A stretch of 64,000 bases of DNA from an uncultured Bacteroidales bacterium. Its GTDB lineage: Bacteria > Bacteroidota > Bacteroidia > Bacteroidales > WCHB1-69. The notes beneath the pieces are model-generated. The model worked only from the letters and a program-made list of their open reading frames with translations. It made no database searches and was not told the DNA's origin. Made by a program: the position numbers and the translations under genes. The stretch is from NCBI GenBank assembly GCA_905235135.1, contig CAJOKR010000023.1, positions 1 through 64,000 on the forward strand, written 5' to 3'. Shown here in pieces: positions 19,851-27,650 of this stretch (the first letter of the stretch is position 1; each line of letters opens with the position of its first letter).

Positions 19851-20267
19851 TTATTTCGAGTTCTTAATTAATGCATCCCGTCTTTTACATGCAATTATTT
19901 TATCAAAGCCATAACGTGTTCCGAATTCAAGATGTTTAAATGTTCCATCTTCATGTTTATACATCCAAACAAGGATTGATTCGCCGCCTGTCTTTGTCCG
20001 CCAGTCCAGCTGTGCCAACTTATACACCGCGTTTGATTCACAGAAGGGAAGTTCGCTTTCATTTACAGATAGGCCGATTTCGTCTAAATAGTATTCGTGA
20101 GTATCTTCGAGTATAGTGTGTAATTCTTCCTCTGATACTTCATAATTGCACAATCTGTTAAATCGATTGACTTTGACTTTAGAAAAAGGCCATTTGTATT
20201 GTTTCTTTTTAGATGCCGTAAAAGTTAATCTATTGCCCATCCACATAGTATTTTTCTTGGCCAGCAT
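19851..20267 (-). CDS. Hypothetical protein
   Basis: 138 aa, not recognised. It is soluble, with a basic N-terminus (ASKKKQYKWPFSKVKVNRF) and a mixed alpha/beta pattern ending YGFDKIIACKRRDALIKNSK. Start could also be the Met codons 8 or 10 residues in. It lies just upstream of the leucine-rich-repeat gene on the same strand, 24 bp away, so the two may share a transcript. Its composition is AT-rich, as in the neighbouring accessory genes. Confidence 0.5.
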   Translation of the reverse strand: MLAKKNTMWMGNRLTFTASKKKQYKWPFSKVKVNRFNRLCNYEVSEEELHTILEDTHEYYLDEIGLSVNESELPFCESNAVYKLAQLDWRTKTGGESILVWMYKHEDGTFKHLEFGTRYGFDKIIACKRRDALIKNSK

Positions 20268-20297
20268 AATTCCCGATATGCTGGAATATTATTTGAT

Positions 20298-20459
20298 TTA
20301 AAAAAGAACATAAAAAGAAGCGCGGGAATCTGCTACTTTGCTTATCCCGCGTATAAAGGCTCTCGCATTGCCTGATTGCACAAGATAAGCAATGCCGAAG
20401 CCCACGCATATTGGAACACAAATGAGTGTGACCAAACCATGGAACGAGGAACATTGCAT
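20298..20459 (-). CDS. Possible 53-aa small hydrophobic protein or remnant
   Basis: A 53-aa frame (MQCSSFHGLVTLICVPICVG..., ending ASFYVLF) with one strongly hydrophobic stretch at about residues 8-28 and a basic C-terminal part. No clear ribosome-binding site. A second frame upstream (about 20480-20590) also reads as plausible protein, so the segment may be a decayed gene or repeated element rather than an active gene. Confidence 0.25.
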   Translation of the reverse strand: MQCSSFHGLVTLICVPICVGFGIAYLVQSGNARAFIRGISKVADSRASFYVLF

Positions 20460-20980
20460 TATCGCGGTACAATCTATAGAATTTGCGAGATTCTTATACG
20501 CCGCAGATAAACGCTGTTACAACGTCTCTTTTAATATGTCCTGCCGCCACTTCCGCTTCTTCAGAAATACGAATCCCTGTTTCTGCTTCGGTTGAAACGA
20601 CGCTGCAAAAACACACATTTATTTCACATTAAAAAAAGAAAATGCCTTCGGCAACAAAAAAAAGCCGGAGGCTGAGTTAGTGGGTTAATATTTGCGACTG
20701 TTTCAGGTTGTCGCCTGTTTTTTTTCGACTGTTTTTCGTTGTCAATCTACCATTGTCTCATCCGCTGGGAAGCGGATGCCCTTATGCATTGCGCCCATCC
20801 CTGCCAAATTCTTCCAAAAATCCACCCGCTCCACTCAACGCGCGCGCGCATTTTTCTTCCTGCAATTTTTACAATTTGCAACTTTTATATCGAAAGCTGC
20901 AATTTCAATATCGAATAATGTAATTTTTATATATTTGATTTTTAATGAGTTAAATTATTTTTGCCCTTGATTTTCTCGAA
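20460..20980. other. Intergenic region without a supported gene
   Basis: Contains a hairpin at about 20644-20672 (GCCTTCGGC ... GCCGGAGGC) with A-rich flanks, a CG dinucleotide run near 20840-20850, and AT-rich promoter DNA of the next gene. No intact reading frame of note. Confidence 0.4.
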
Positions 20981-20989
20981 AGGATTTTG

Positions 20990-20997
20990 TATGTTTG
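20990..20997 (+). promoter_or_regulatory. -7 promoter box of the gene at 21014
   Basis: TATGTTTG. It overlaps the first codons of a possible TTG start at 20987, so the true start must lie downstream, at the ATG at 21014. Confidence 0.5.
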
Positions 20998-21013
20998 CAG
21001 CTTGGAAACGCCA

Positions 21014-21550
21014 ATGCAAAAAAATAATTCATACCGTTTCCGCCGTATTTATAATGCTACTGATTTGAATCGAATGACAAAGAAAGCTACTATTGAACTT
21101 TTGACAAAAAAGAGCAACTCATCAGATGATAGAAGAAAGCCCGCTAAAACATTGTCTCAAGCTGTAAAAAATCGAAGATCGGAGATCAAAACAGCGGCAA
21201 GAAAACTGATTAATGATACTTTTGTTAATGAGAAGTTCAAATTCCCTATCCGAATTACAAACAACGGTATAAAAGAATGGACCAACCAGCCACACATCCT
21301 TTATGCGGAGAAGAATGAGATGTTGTTGAACATCAAAAGCGTTATTCGTAAGGCTGAATATCTTGGAAGGATGAGTAGGCAACCGAATGATGACTATTCA
21401 TCCTACCTGTTCTCGACAAAAATCAGGGGTATAGAGTCTTGGATTATTGTCAGAAAATACGACCGTGTGGAAGATTATGTGATACATTCAATATCAGACA
21501 ATCACAGCATTTTACAACACCTAGAAAAAGAAGAAAAGGATGTTGATTAG
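21014..21550 (+). CDS. Small protein with LPD3/phage-barrel-like domain
   Basis: 178 aa from the ATG at 21014. A basic N-terminal third is followed by a segment (FKFPIRITNNGIKEWTNQPH, then EKNEMLLNIKSVIRKAEYLG, then SWIIVRKYDR...YVIHSIS) that resembles the barrel domain of large polyvalent and phage Mu-F-like proteins. In those proteins the domain is a module of mobile elements or effectors. Here it stands as a short separate gene, so it may be a remnant. The assignment rests on remembered family patterns and is moderate. Start chosen by the promoter overlap described at 20990. Confidence 0.5.
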   Translation: MQKNNSYRFRRIYNATDLNRMTKKATIELLTKKSNSSDDRRKPAKTLSQAVKNRRSEIKTAARKLINDTFVNEKFKFPIRITNNGIKEWTNQPHILYAEKNEMLLNIKSVIRKAEYLGRMSRQPNDDYSSYLFSTKIRGIESWIIVRKYDRVEDYVIHSISDNHSILQHLEKEEKDVD

Positions 21551-21667
21551 GCGCGGAACTACAATCCGCGTTGCATCAACACCCCTCGTCTTTATTTTCG
21601 GCAAAAATACATTTTTTTTAATATCAAAACATTGCTTGATAATTTTTTTTGCGATTTTGCGATGGAA

Positions 21668-22483
21668 TTATTTCAATTCCTGCACCGGAAACACGAAATA
21701 CGTCTCCGGATACGGTTCATCCTTCAACGTGAAATGCCACCATTCGCTGTCGAGGGGCTTGAAACCGTGGCGCAACATCGCCTCCCGAAGGATCATGCGG
21801 TTGCGAAACTGTTCGGCGGTGATGGTGCGGCCGGCAGGCGACGGTTTTCCGTTATAGACGCCCGTCTCGGGATTGCCACCGAAGTCGGGATGGCTCTCCT
21901 CACCGAACCAGTCGAAGGTGCCGCCCATGTCGAGCTCCTTCTCGGTGGTCATGTCGAAGAGGGTGAGATCGACGGTGGAACCGCGGGTGTGGCCGCTTCT
22001 CGCCATGATGTACTCCAGTTCGAACAGCCGGCTCTTATCCACTTCGGGGTAGAAGTACCGCCGCATCAGCGTGTCAGGCACATCGGCAGCCCAGCGCACG
22101 AAATGGTCCACGGCCATCTGCGGACGGTATGCGTCGTAAATCTTCAGCCGGTAACCCATGCGCATCACGTCGTCGCTCACCGCCTTCAAACTGTCGGCGG
22201 CGCGTTTTGTCAGCAACGCGGTAGGCTGTAGGTAACCGTCAATGCGCTGACCTACAAAGTTGTAGGTGCCATAATAACGGATTTCCAGAATCACATCCGG
22301 CACCACATCGGTGATGTTCACAAACTGGCTGGCATCCTGCTCGGGTATAACGGTTTTTCCGGGTTCGCTGCTTGTGCAGGGTGTGATTTTGGCAGTGAGG
22401 ACATGCCCGCCTTGGGCGGCGGCCGTCAAGGTAAAGCCCAGCACAAAAATAACACTGTACAACAACTGTTTACAATTTTTCAT
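21668..22483 (-). CDS. D-alanyl-D-alanine dipeptidase (VanX/DdpX family)
   Basis: 271 aa from the ATG at 22483, giving signal peptide MKNCKQLLYSVIFVLGFTLTAAAQ. Zinc-dependent M15D peptidases cut D-Ala-D-Ala. The motif SGHTRGSTVDLTL supplies His and Asp ligands, and EWWHF the catalytic Glu and last His. With a signal peptide it should act in the periplasm, recycling peptidoglycan dipeptides; there is no vanA/vanH nearby, so a resistance role is not indicated. An earlier in-frame ATG at 22519 lies in heptamer repeat DNA and is not preferred. It follows galK on the same strand. Confidence 0.88.
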   Translation of the reverse strand: MKNCKQLLYSVIFVLGFTLTAAAQGGHVLTAKITPCTSSEPGKTVIPEQDASQFVNITDVVPDVILEIRYYGTYNFVGQRIDGYLQPTALLTKRAADSLKAVSDDVMRMGYRLKIYDAYRPQMAVDHFVRWAADVPDTLMRRYFYPEVDKSRLFELEYIMARSGHTRGSTVDLTLFDMTTEKELDMGGTFDWFGEESHPDFGGNPETGVYNGKPSPAGRTITAEQFRNRMILREAMLRHGFKPLDSEWWHFTLKDEPYPETYFVFPVQELK

Positions 22484-22492
22484 ATTCATCAT

Positions 22493-22527
22493 TTTTATTC
22501 TACATTCTAAATTCTGCATTCTTCATT
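22493..22527. repeat. Heptamer repeat at the galK stop codon (ATTCTNN units)
   Basis: Successive 7-bp units ATTCTAC, ATTCTAA, ATTCTGC, ATTCTTC, ATTTCCC. The repeat supplies the last codons and the stop of galK. Confidence 0.7.
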
Positions 22528-23630
22528 TCCCTCGTTCCTTCTCCAATCTCAGCCACATAAAAATCGGCACAGATATTAAACTGCTGCTCGTAGGCTCCTC
22601 CAACATTCTCAACAAACACATCCACTTGATTTTCAGCAATCAACGTAACCGTACATCCACCGAAGCCTGCGCCGGTCATACGGTTGCCGAGTACACCGGG
22701 GAACTGCTGCGCCTGTTCGGCCAGGAAGTCCAGTTCGGGACAGGTAACCTCGTAGTCATCGCGCAGGGAGGCGTGCGAGGCGTTCATCAGCTGTCCGAAA
22801 CTAGACATGTCGCCGCGTTTGAGGGCGGTGATGGCCTCCCGCACATGTCCGTTTTCGCACACCGCATGTCGTGCCCGTTTGAGCACATCACCGGTAAGGT
22901 ATTCCGACAACTCATCGAACTGTGATACAGTCAATTGACAGAGATTCTCCACGGACGTATGCTGTTGTAAAATCTCCAACGCTTGCTGACATTCGCTGCG
23001 CCGTTGGTTGTAGGCGGAATCCACCAAACCGCGTTTCTTGTTGGTGTTGGCGATAACAAACTTCAGTCCCTGCATCTCCAACGGCACATGTTCGTACTCC
23101 AACGTATTGCAATCCAGCGCGATGGCGCAGTTCTTCTTCCCGAATCCGGAGGCGAACTGGTCCATGATGCCGCAGTTCATCCCCACGAAGTCGTTTTCCG
23201 CGTGCTGGGCCATCTGCACGAGCTCTAACATCGTGAACGGACTGCCGTTCAACGCGTTGAGAGCCACGGCGGTCACCATCTCGATGGAGGCGGAGGAGGA
23301 GAGCGCGGCCCCGATGGGCAGGTCGCCGCGGTAGTGGAACTGGAGACCGCTCACGGGAAATCCCCTGTCGGTGAACTCCTTGATCACGCCGAGCGGGTAA
23401 TCCACCCAGCTGTTCCGCTTCTGCGACAGTTCCTCCTTGCGAATCAGGAACTCCGCCGGATCGTTTTCGGAGATAAAACGGCAGGAGTCCGCATCATCGT
23501 GTTGTTTCACAGTGAGATACGTACCCATATTGAGCGCGGCGGGGAAGACAAGTCCGCCGTTGTAGTCGGTGTGGTCGCCAATGAGGTTCACGCGCCCGGG
23601 GGCGAAAAAGTGGCGTTCGGTTTTCTGCAT
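22500..23630 (-). CDS. galK: Galactokinase
   Basis: 376 aa from the ATG at 23630. The upstream in-frame start at 23690 overlaps a -7 box and is rejected. Galactokinase phosphorylates galactose at C1 in the Leloir pathway. The signature PGRVNLIGDHTDYNGG lies at residues 10-25, the phosphate-binding LPIGAALSSSAS follows, and MTGAGFGGCTV is the third kinase motif. The last ten residues (EMKNAEFRM) are encoded by heptamer repeat DNA that continues past the stop, so the native C-terminus has been extended or replaced. galM and a sodium/sugar symporter are on the same strand but distant. Confidence 0.95.
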   Translation of the reverse strand: MQKTERHFFAPGRVNLIGDHTDYNGGLVFPAALNMGTYLTVKQHDDADSCRFISENDPAEFLIRKEELSQKRNSWVDYPLGVIKEFTDRGFPVSGLQFHYRGDLPIGAALSSSASIEMVTAVALNALNGSPFTMLELVQMAQHAENDFVGMNCGIMDQFASGFGKKNCAIALDCNTLEYEHVPLEMQGLKFVIANTNKKRGLVDSAYNQRRSECQQALEILQQHTSVENLCQLTVSQFDELSEYLTGDVLKRARHAVCENGHVREAITALKRGDMSSFGQLMNASHASLRDDYEVTCPELDFLAEQAQQFPGVLGNRMTGAGFGGCTVTLIAENQVDVFVENVGGAYEQQFNICADFYVAEIGEGTREMKNAEFRM

Positions 23631-23648
23631 AGTCGGAGTTTTACCCTT

Positions 23649-23673
23649 GTAGAGACGAGGCATGCCGCGTCTC
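23649..23673. repeat. GTAGAGACG-type palindrome in the galK leader
   Basis: GTAGAGACGAGGCATGCC then GCGTCTC: near-perfect palindrome between the galK -7 box and ATG, so it is transcribed as a leader hairpin. Related copies occur at 54904, 62656 and 62895. Confidence 0.7.
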
Positions 23674-23687
23674 GGATTTTCAGGGGG

Positions 23688-23695
23688 CAAAGGTA
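23688..23695 (-). promoter_or_regulatory. -7 promoter box of galK
   Basis: TACCTTTG on the minus strand, 57 nt upstream of the ATG at 23630. Confidence 0.55.
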
Positions 23696-23706
23696 CGATT
23701 TTTTAG

Positions 23707-23732
23707 AACAGTGATCTGTGATCTGTGAACAG
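23707..23732. repeat. Short heptamer array (GTGATCT units)
   Basis: Units of 7 bp: AGTGATC-TGTGATC-TGTGAAC-AG. Lies upstream of the galK promoter. Confidence 0.55.
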
Positions 23733-23734
23733 TT

Positions 23735-23803
23735 TTCCCGCAGACTACGCAGATTAGCGCAGATCTCTTTTCTAAGGCAGTCTGCGAGTTCTGCGGGAGA
23801 CAA
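23735..23803. repeat. CCCGCAGA inverted repeat, copy 1
   Basis: CCCGCAGACTACGCAGA at one side and TCTGCGAGTTCTGCGGG at the other, forming a large imperfect hairpin. It sits directly downstream of the stop codon of the secreted protein gene at 23807. Copies 2 and 3 are at 25452 and 29189. Confidence 0.7.
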
Positions 23804-23806
23804 AAC

Positions 23807-25414
23807 TCAGTAAAGAACCATACACCCGTAATCGTATAACTTGATTGTCAGTCCGTTATAAGTCCATTTCCTGCAATTTTGGTAATCCTGCTGAGGTTTC
23901 GTGCCGGTAAGTTGGGTGAGAATGGCGGAAACCTTCTCGTTTTTGGCTGATATCACCTCATTCCAATCCTTTTTGTCCCATCCGTGAGATCCATAATAGG
24001 AACGTCTCCATTCTATGAAGACCGCTTTTACGACAGAATCCTGTCTGTGTACGCAATACGCCCTCCGGCATACTAATCCATTGTCTAAAATTCTGTAATA
24101 GGGATACTTGGCATACTTTTTTTCGTTCTGATAGGCAAGAGGAAAATATCCGTTATTCAGAGGTATAAAACGGCCTAACCCGACTTCCGACAGTTGCTGC
24201 TCGCAGCTGTCCAATTTGGACAAAGGGATATTGGGCAAATTGTTTAGAAGGAAATCAAGAATTGGCGCTGTAGCATTATCAGGGACGATGGGCAGCGAGT
24301 CTTCCTCTTGATGCTTGAGGAAGCATCGAATAAAGACGGTCGTGTCTTCCACATCAATAGTCCCATAATCACGGGTGCTTTTTGAGAAATGCAGATGGCA
24401 GCTGTTAGGAGCGCGATTTAAATCGTTGTCATATAGCTCTGATGTTTTAATGTTTTGAAACAGAGGTTGAACTTCCCGAAATGTTCCATTTTCCCTTTGA
24501 GCTATGAAAGTTCTGTCCGAAACACTGATAATAAAATACAATTGGTCATTGACATAGAAGGCATTGTGAAATACTGTGTCCAATGCGGGTTCCCTATACC
24601 TTCCGCCTCCCAATCCACAACAACCACCGCAACAAAGATAAATCCAACCACTCTGGTCTCCCTCAAATGCCCACTTGTCAGTTGGACCGAACCTGAATTC
24701 CTCAAAAACTTTTCCTAAAGTGTTTGTATAGCCGGGTTCACCCGGACGACTGATGGGCAGACTATCAATTCTTGCTCTGCGGATGAAGAGATAATGGTCT
24801 TTCGTCTTGATAATCCGACTTCCTCCATAGTGGTTCATATAGGGGCGATTGACCGGCTCCATCTGTAACCAACCGTTTTTTGTCTCCGGATACCATGTGG
24901 TATTTTTTTCGACAAAAAGCAATTGGTTTCCACGTCGCTGAAACACATAATAGTTCTCATCTTCATAAAAATAGTTCGGAATAGGCGATACAGAATGCCA
25001 TTGCCACTTGTCATAATCGAAATAATAGCCTTTTTTGTTATAATTGTAGTCTGAAGCCTCGAGATATAGTGTATCTTTCCAAATGAACAAGTTATCATTC
25101 CAAAGCTCGTTTATTTCCTCTGGTTCTTCAACTATTTTAGAAGTGCCATCCTTTACGGAAATCGCCTGTAGAGTCTTACAGGAATTGTATTCGAACTTAA
25201 ATGATTCATGCAATTCGCAAAAATAGTAGTCTCGGTACTTTTTAATATTTATCAAAGAGGCTTCGGACAGTTTGTTATACGGTGTCAAATCGTTAACCAA
25301 CACCGTGTCCACTATCACCTTAAACTGCTGCTGTCCTCGCGCAGGCCACACCACCAGCAGTAGCAGCACGGCAGCGAAAAACATGACCAAATGTGTATGT
25401 CGGTGCTGATTCAT
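23807..25414 (-). CDS. Secreted protein of unknown function, paralogue A
   Basis: 535 aa from the ATG at 25414. Signal peptide (MNQHRHTHLVMFFAAVLLLLVVWPARGQQQ). The body is rich in aromatic and strand-forming segments such as YYFDYDKWQWHS and WAFEGDQSGWIYLCCGGCCG, without a motif I recognise. Its last 60 residues (SAILTQLTGTKPQQ...WTYNGLTIKLYDYGCMVLY) match the C-terminus of the next gene, as do the signal peptide and QQQFKVIVDTV start; the two arose by tandem duplication. No type IX sorting domain is evident, so a periplasmic or outer-surface place is open. Confidence 0.7.
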   Translation of the reverse strand: MNQHRHTHLVMFFAAVLLLLVVWPARGQQQFKVIVDTVLVNDLTPYNKLSEASLINIKKYRDYYFCELHESFKFEYNSCKTLQAISVKDGTSKIVEEPEEINELWNDNLFIWKDTLYLEASDYNYNKKGYYFDYDKWQWHSVSPIPNYFYEDENYYVFQRRGNQLLFVEKNTTWYPETKNGWLQMEPVNRPYMNHYGGSRIIKTKDHYLFIRRARIDSLPISRPGEPGYTNTLGKVFEEFRFGPTDKWAFEGDQSGWIYLCCGGCCGLGGGRYREPALDTVFHNAFYVNDQLYFIISVSDRTFIAQRENGTFREVQPLFQNIKTSELYDNDLNRAPNSCHLHFSKSTRDYGTIDVEDTTVFIRCFLKHQEEDSLPIVPDNATAPILDFLLNNLPNIPLSKLDSCEQQLSEVGLGRFIPLNNGYFPLAYQNEKKYAKYPYYRILDNGLVCRRAYCVHRQDSVVKAVFIEWRRSYYGSHGWDKKDWNEVISAKNEKVSAILTQLTGTKPQQDYQNCRKWTYNGLTIKLYDYGCMVLY

Positions 25415-25451
25415 AACGGTCAATTTTACAGGTGCGAAAGTACGATTTTTT

Positions 25452-25522
25452 TATCTCCGCGTATCGCGCGTATCTGCACGTAATATTTTCTGCGGAAGTC
25501 TGCGAGTTCAGCGGGAAAACAA
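25452..25522. repeat. CCCGCAGA inverted repeat, copy 2
   Basis: Same family as 23735 and 29189; here too it abuts the stop codon of the paralogous secreted-protein gene (25525), showing that gene and repeat were duplicated together. Confidence 0.7.
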
Positions 25523-25524
25523 AC

Positions 25525-27123
25525 TCAATAGATTGCCACTCGGGCATAACGGTACAGTCTGATTGTAAACCCTTTGTAGTCCCATTCCAGATGCTTTTCC
25601 ACCTGTTTGGGCTTTTTGCCGGTGAGATGGGTGATAATGTCGGAAAGCTCTGCACATTTTGCCTCTTCACCCTCGGCATCAGCACTCCAACGGGAGTCTG
25701 AATCGAAAAAATTAGTTTTAACCCACGTCAAAAAAACACCTTTTACCATCGAATCCGGCAGATGAATGCAATATGAGGTGATGAGTGTCTGAGTGTCGTC
25801 AACCACTTTGTAGTATTTCGTTCCAACATATTCTTTAGCATTTTTATACTCATCAGGAAAATAACTGTTGTCAAAAGTTTCGAATTTGTGGTTGCCAGTT
25901 CCGGCCAATTTCTGTTCAATACTATCTAAATTGTTTATAGACAAGTTGTTGAAATTGTTTAAGAGGTATTCTAACAGTTTCCCGACGTTGTCTGTGCCTA
26001 AAGCATGCAGCGTATCCTGATTGTGAGTGATGTTTAGGATTCTGATAACCGAATCTTCAACATCTATTAAGCCGGAGGTGTGGTAGCTTTCCTTAAAACC
26101 GAGAAGGCTTTGGTTATTGGTAACATTTACACCCCGGTAGCAGTCGTGCTTTTGAATGAAGTTGTATTTGCGGCCAAAGTCAACCACCTCCTGCAACTGG
26201 CCTTCTCTTACCTTTGCAATAATGGTCTTTTGAGGTATTGTGACAATGGGGAACAACTGCTTTCCAACACTAAATGCGTGATTGATAATGGTATCGTAGT
26301 GGATGATATCAAAATATAAACTTACGATGTCTGAATCCTTTTTCCCTTTGGATATAAAAATCGGCGGGTGTGGCTTAACCGTAGATAGGGTTGAGAGCAT
26401 TTTCGAGTTGTTCCGGAACATGTCGCGCTCAAACAGCCACATGGTTGAATTATCATAATGCCACAAGCCGTTGCTCCGATAGCCCATCGTGTCAGATACG
26501 AGAACAGAGTCGATTCGGTTACGATGCACAAAATAATAGACACTGTCAATTCTTATTATTCTGGAGAAACATTCCGGTCGGATGTACTGGACTTTGTTCT
26601 TCTTTTTGATGAACCAAGTGTAGTCACCCCATTCTCCGTAGTCCTTAAAAGCAACAGTGTATAGATCATCATCGTAGATAATGTCGGAAATGGAGTTCGC
26701 TGGTTTCCACGACCAGTTCTTATCATCAAAGATAAACCCTCTTCCGGCGATCTCTGTATGATAGGGTTTAAGAATCAATTTCCCGTCCCGGACGAAAAAG
26801 TCACCGTAAACGCTGAATTCTTTGGAGGGAAAATCCACTCTTCTGACTTCATGTCCGTCCTCAGAAATCGCCAACAGTATTCGATTCCCTTTCCAAGATT
26901 CGAAAATGTCCGTTTCCTCAAAAAGGCAGAAGTACCAGCCCTGATATTTAGCGAACCATCCAAGGGATACAGTGGAGATGGGACTGAAATAGTCCGCTGC
27001 GTTGATGTGAACAGTGTCCACGATCACCGTGAACTGCTGCTGTCCCCGCACAGGCCGCGCCGCCAACAGAAGCAATACTGCGACGAAAAATATGACCAAA
27101 TGTGTATGTCGGTGGTGATTCAT
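25525..27123 (-). CDS. Secreted protein of unknown function, paralogue B
   Basis: 532 aa from the ATG at 27123, which begins a signal peptide (MNHHRHTHLVIFFVAVLLLLAARPVRGQQQF) nearly identical to that of paralogue A. The shared regions are the N-terminal 40 and C-terminal 60 residues (DIITHLTGKKPKQ...WDYKGFTIRLYRYARVAIY); the middle is strongly diverged. The earlier in-frame Met at 27204 is rejected because the signal peptide starts later. Function unknown. It is followed by the same inverted repeat as paralogue A. Confidence 0.7.
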   Translation of the reverse strand: MNHHRHTHLVIFFVAVLLLLAARPVRGQQQFTVIVDTVHINAADYFSPISTVSLGWFAKYQGWYFCLFEETDIFESWKGNRILLAISEDGHEVRRVDFPSKEFSVYGDFFVRDGKLILKPYHTEIAGRGFIFDDKNWSWKPANSISDIIYDDDLYTVAFKDYGEWGDYTWFIKKKNKVQYIRPECFSRIIRIDSVYYFVHRNRIDSVLVSDTMGYRSNGLWHYDNSTMWLFERDMFRNNSKMLSTLSTVKPHPPIFISKGKKDSDIVSLYFDIIHYDTIINHAFSVGKQLFPIVTIPQKTIIAKVREGQLQEVVDFGRKYNFIQKHDCYRGVNVTNNQSLLGFKESYHTSGLIDVEDSVIRILNITHNQDTLHALGTDNVGKLLEYLLNNFNNLSINNLDSIEQKLAGTGNHKFETFDNSYFPDEYKNAKEYVGTKYYKVVDDTQTLITSYCIHLPDSMVKGVFLTWVKTNFFDSDSRWSADAEGEEAKCAELSDIITHLTGKKPKQVEKHLEWDYKGFTIRLYRYARVAIY

Positions 27124-27166
27124 AACGGACTGTTTTGGAGGTGCGAAAATACAAAATATTCTTTTT

Positions 27167-27270
27167 CTCATTATATATGACGCAGAAAGCCCTAATGATT
27201 GCACAATGTTGAAAAATTTTTTTTACTCATATTCTCGTATCTCATTTATTTTTAGTATTTTTGCCGCGTG
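27167..27270. repeat. 104-bp promoter block, copy 1
   Basis: About 90 percent identical to 29269-29371. Contains the -7 box TATTTTTG (27256-27263) facing the hipB gene. The repeat ends right after CCGCGTG, so the start of transcription and the operator region are duplicated as one unit. Confidence 0.85.
27256..27263 (+). promoter_or_regulatory. -7 promoter box of the hipBA module
   Basis: TATTTTTG within the duplicated promoter block, 73 bp upstream of the hipB-like ATG. Confidence 0.6.
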
Positions 27271-27335
27271 AACTTTTCATATATGTAATTTTAACATATA
27301 AAAATAGTATTAAACTAACATATCTTTAATGTTAT

Positions 27336-27650
27336 ATGGCGGACGATTATACTGAATATTCAACACCTGAACTGGTTCGCATGTTGGGTGTACGGTTCAA
27401 GGATTATCGTTTAAGGACTGACCTGACCCAGAAGGAGGTCGCGGAAACGACGGGATTGTCAGTGCTGACAATTCATCGCTTTGAGAACGGGACGGCGACG
27501 AACGTCTCGTTGGGAACGTTTCTTTTACTTCTGAAAGCGGTAGGATGCATCAACGACTTGAAGGAGCTGATGCCGGAACAACCGGAGTCCCCATATTTGT
27601 ATAACGACAAAAACAAAAAAGCACAGCGTGTGCGACACAAGAAGTCATGA
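27336..27650 (+). CDS. HipB-like antitoxin, XRE helix-turn-helix
   Basis: 104 aa. Residues about 10-70 form an XRE-type helix-turn-helix (LTQKEVAETTGLSVLTIHRFENGTATNVSLGTFLLLL). The C-terminal 30 residues are basic and probably disordered. It is the usual first gene of a hipBA pair: it binds the operator and neutralises the HipA kinase. Its stop codon overlaps the hipA start (ATGA), so the two are translationally coupled. Confidence 0.88.
   Translation: MADDYTEYSTPELVRMLGVRFKDYRLRTDLTQKEVAETTGLSVLTIHRFENGTATNVSLGTFLLLLKAVGCINDLKELMPEQPESPYLYNDKNKKAQRVRHKKS

Noticed and set aside
20987..21013. TTG start for the LPD3-like gene
   Set aside because: These codons overlap the -7 box TATGTTTG, so they would lie upstream of transcription start.
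21668..22483. Vancomycin-resistance gene
   Set aside because: The VanX-like dipeptidase has a signal peptide and no vanH or vanA-type ligase beside it; a peptidoglycan-recycling role is more likely.
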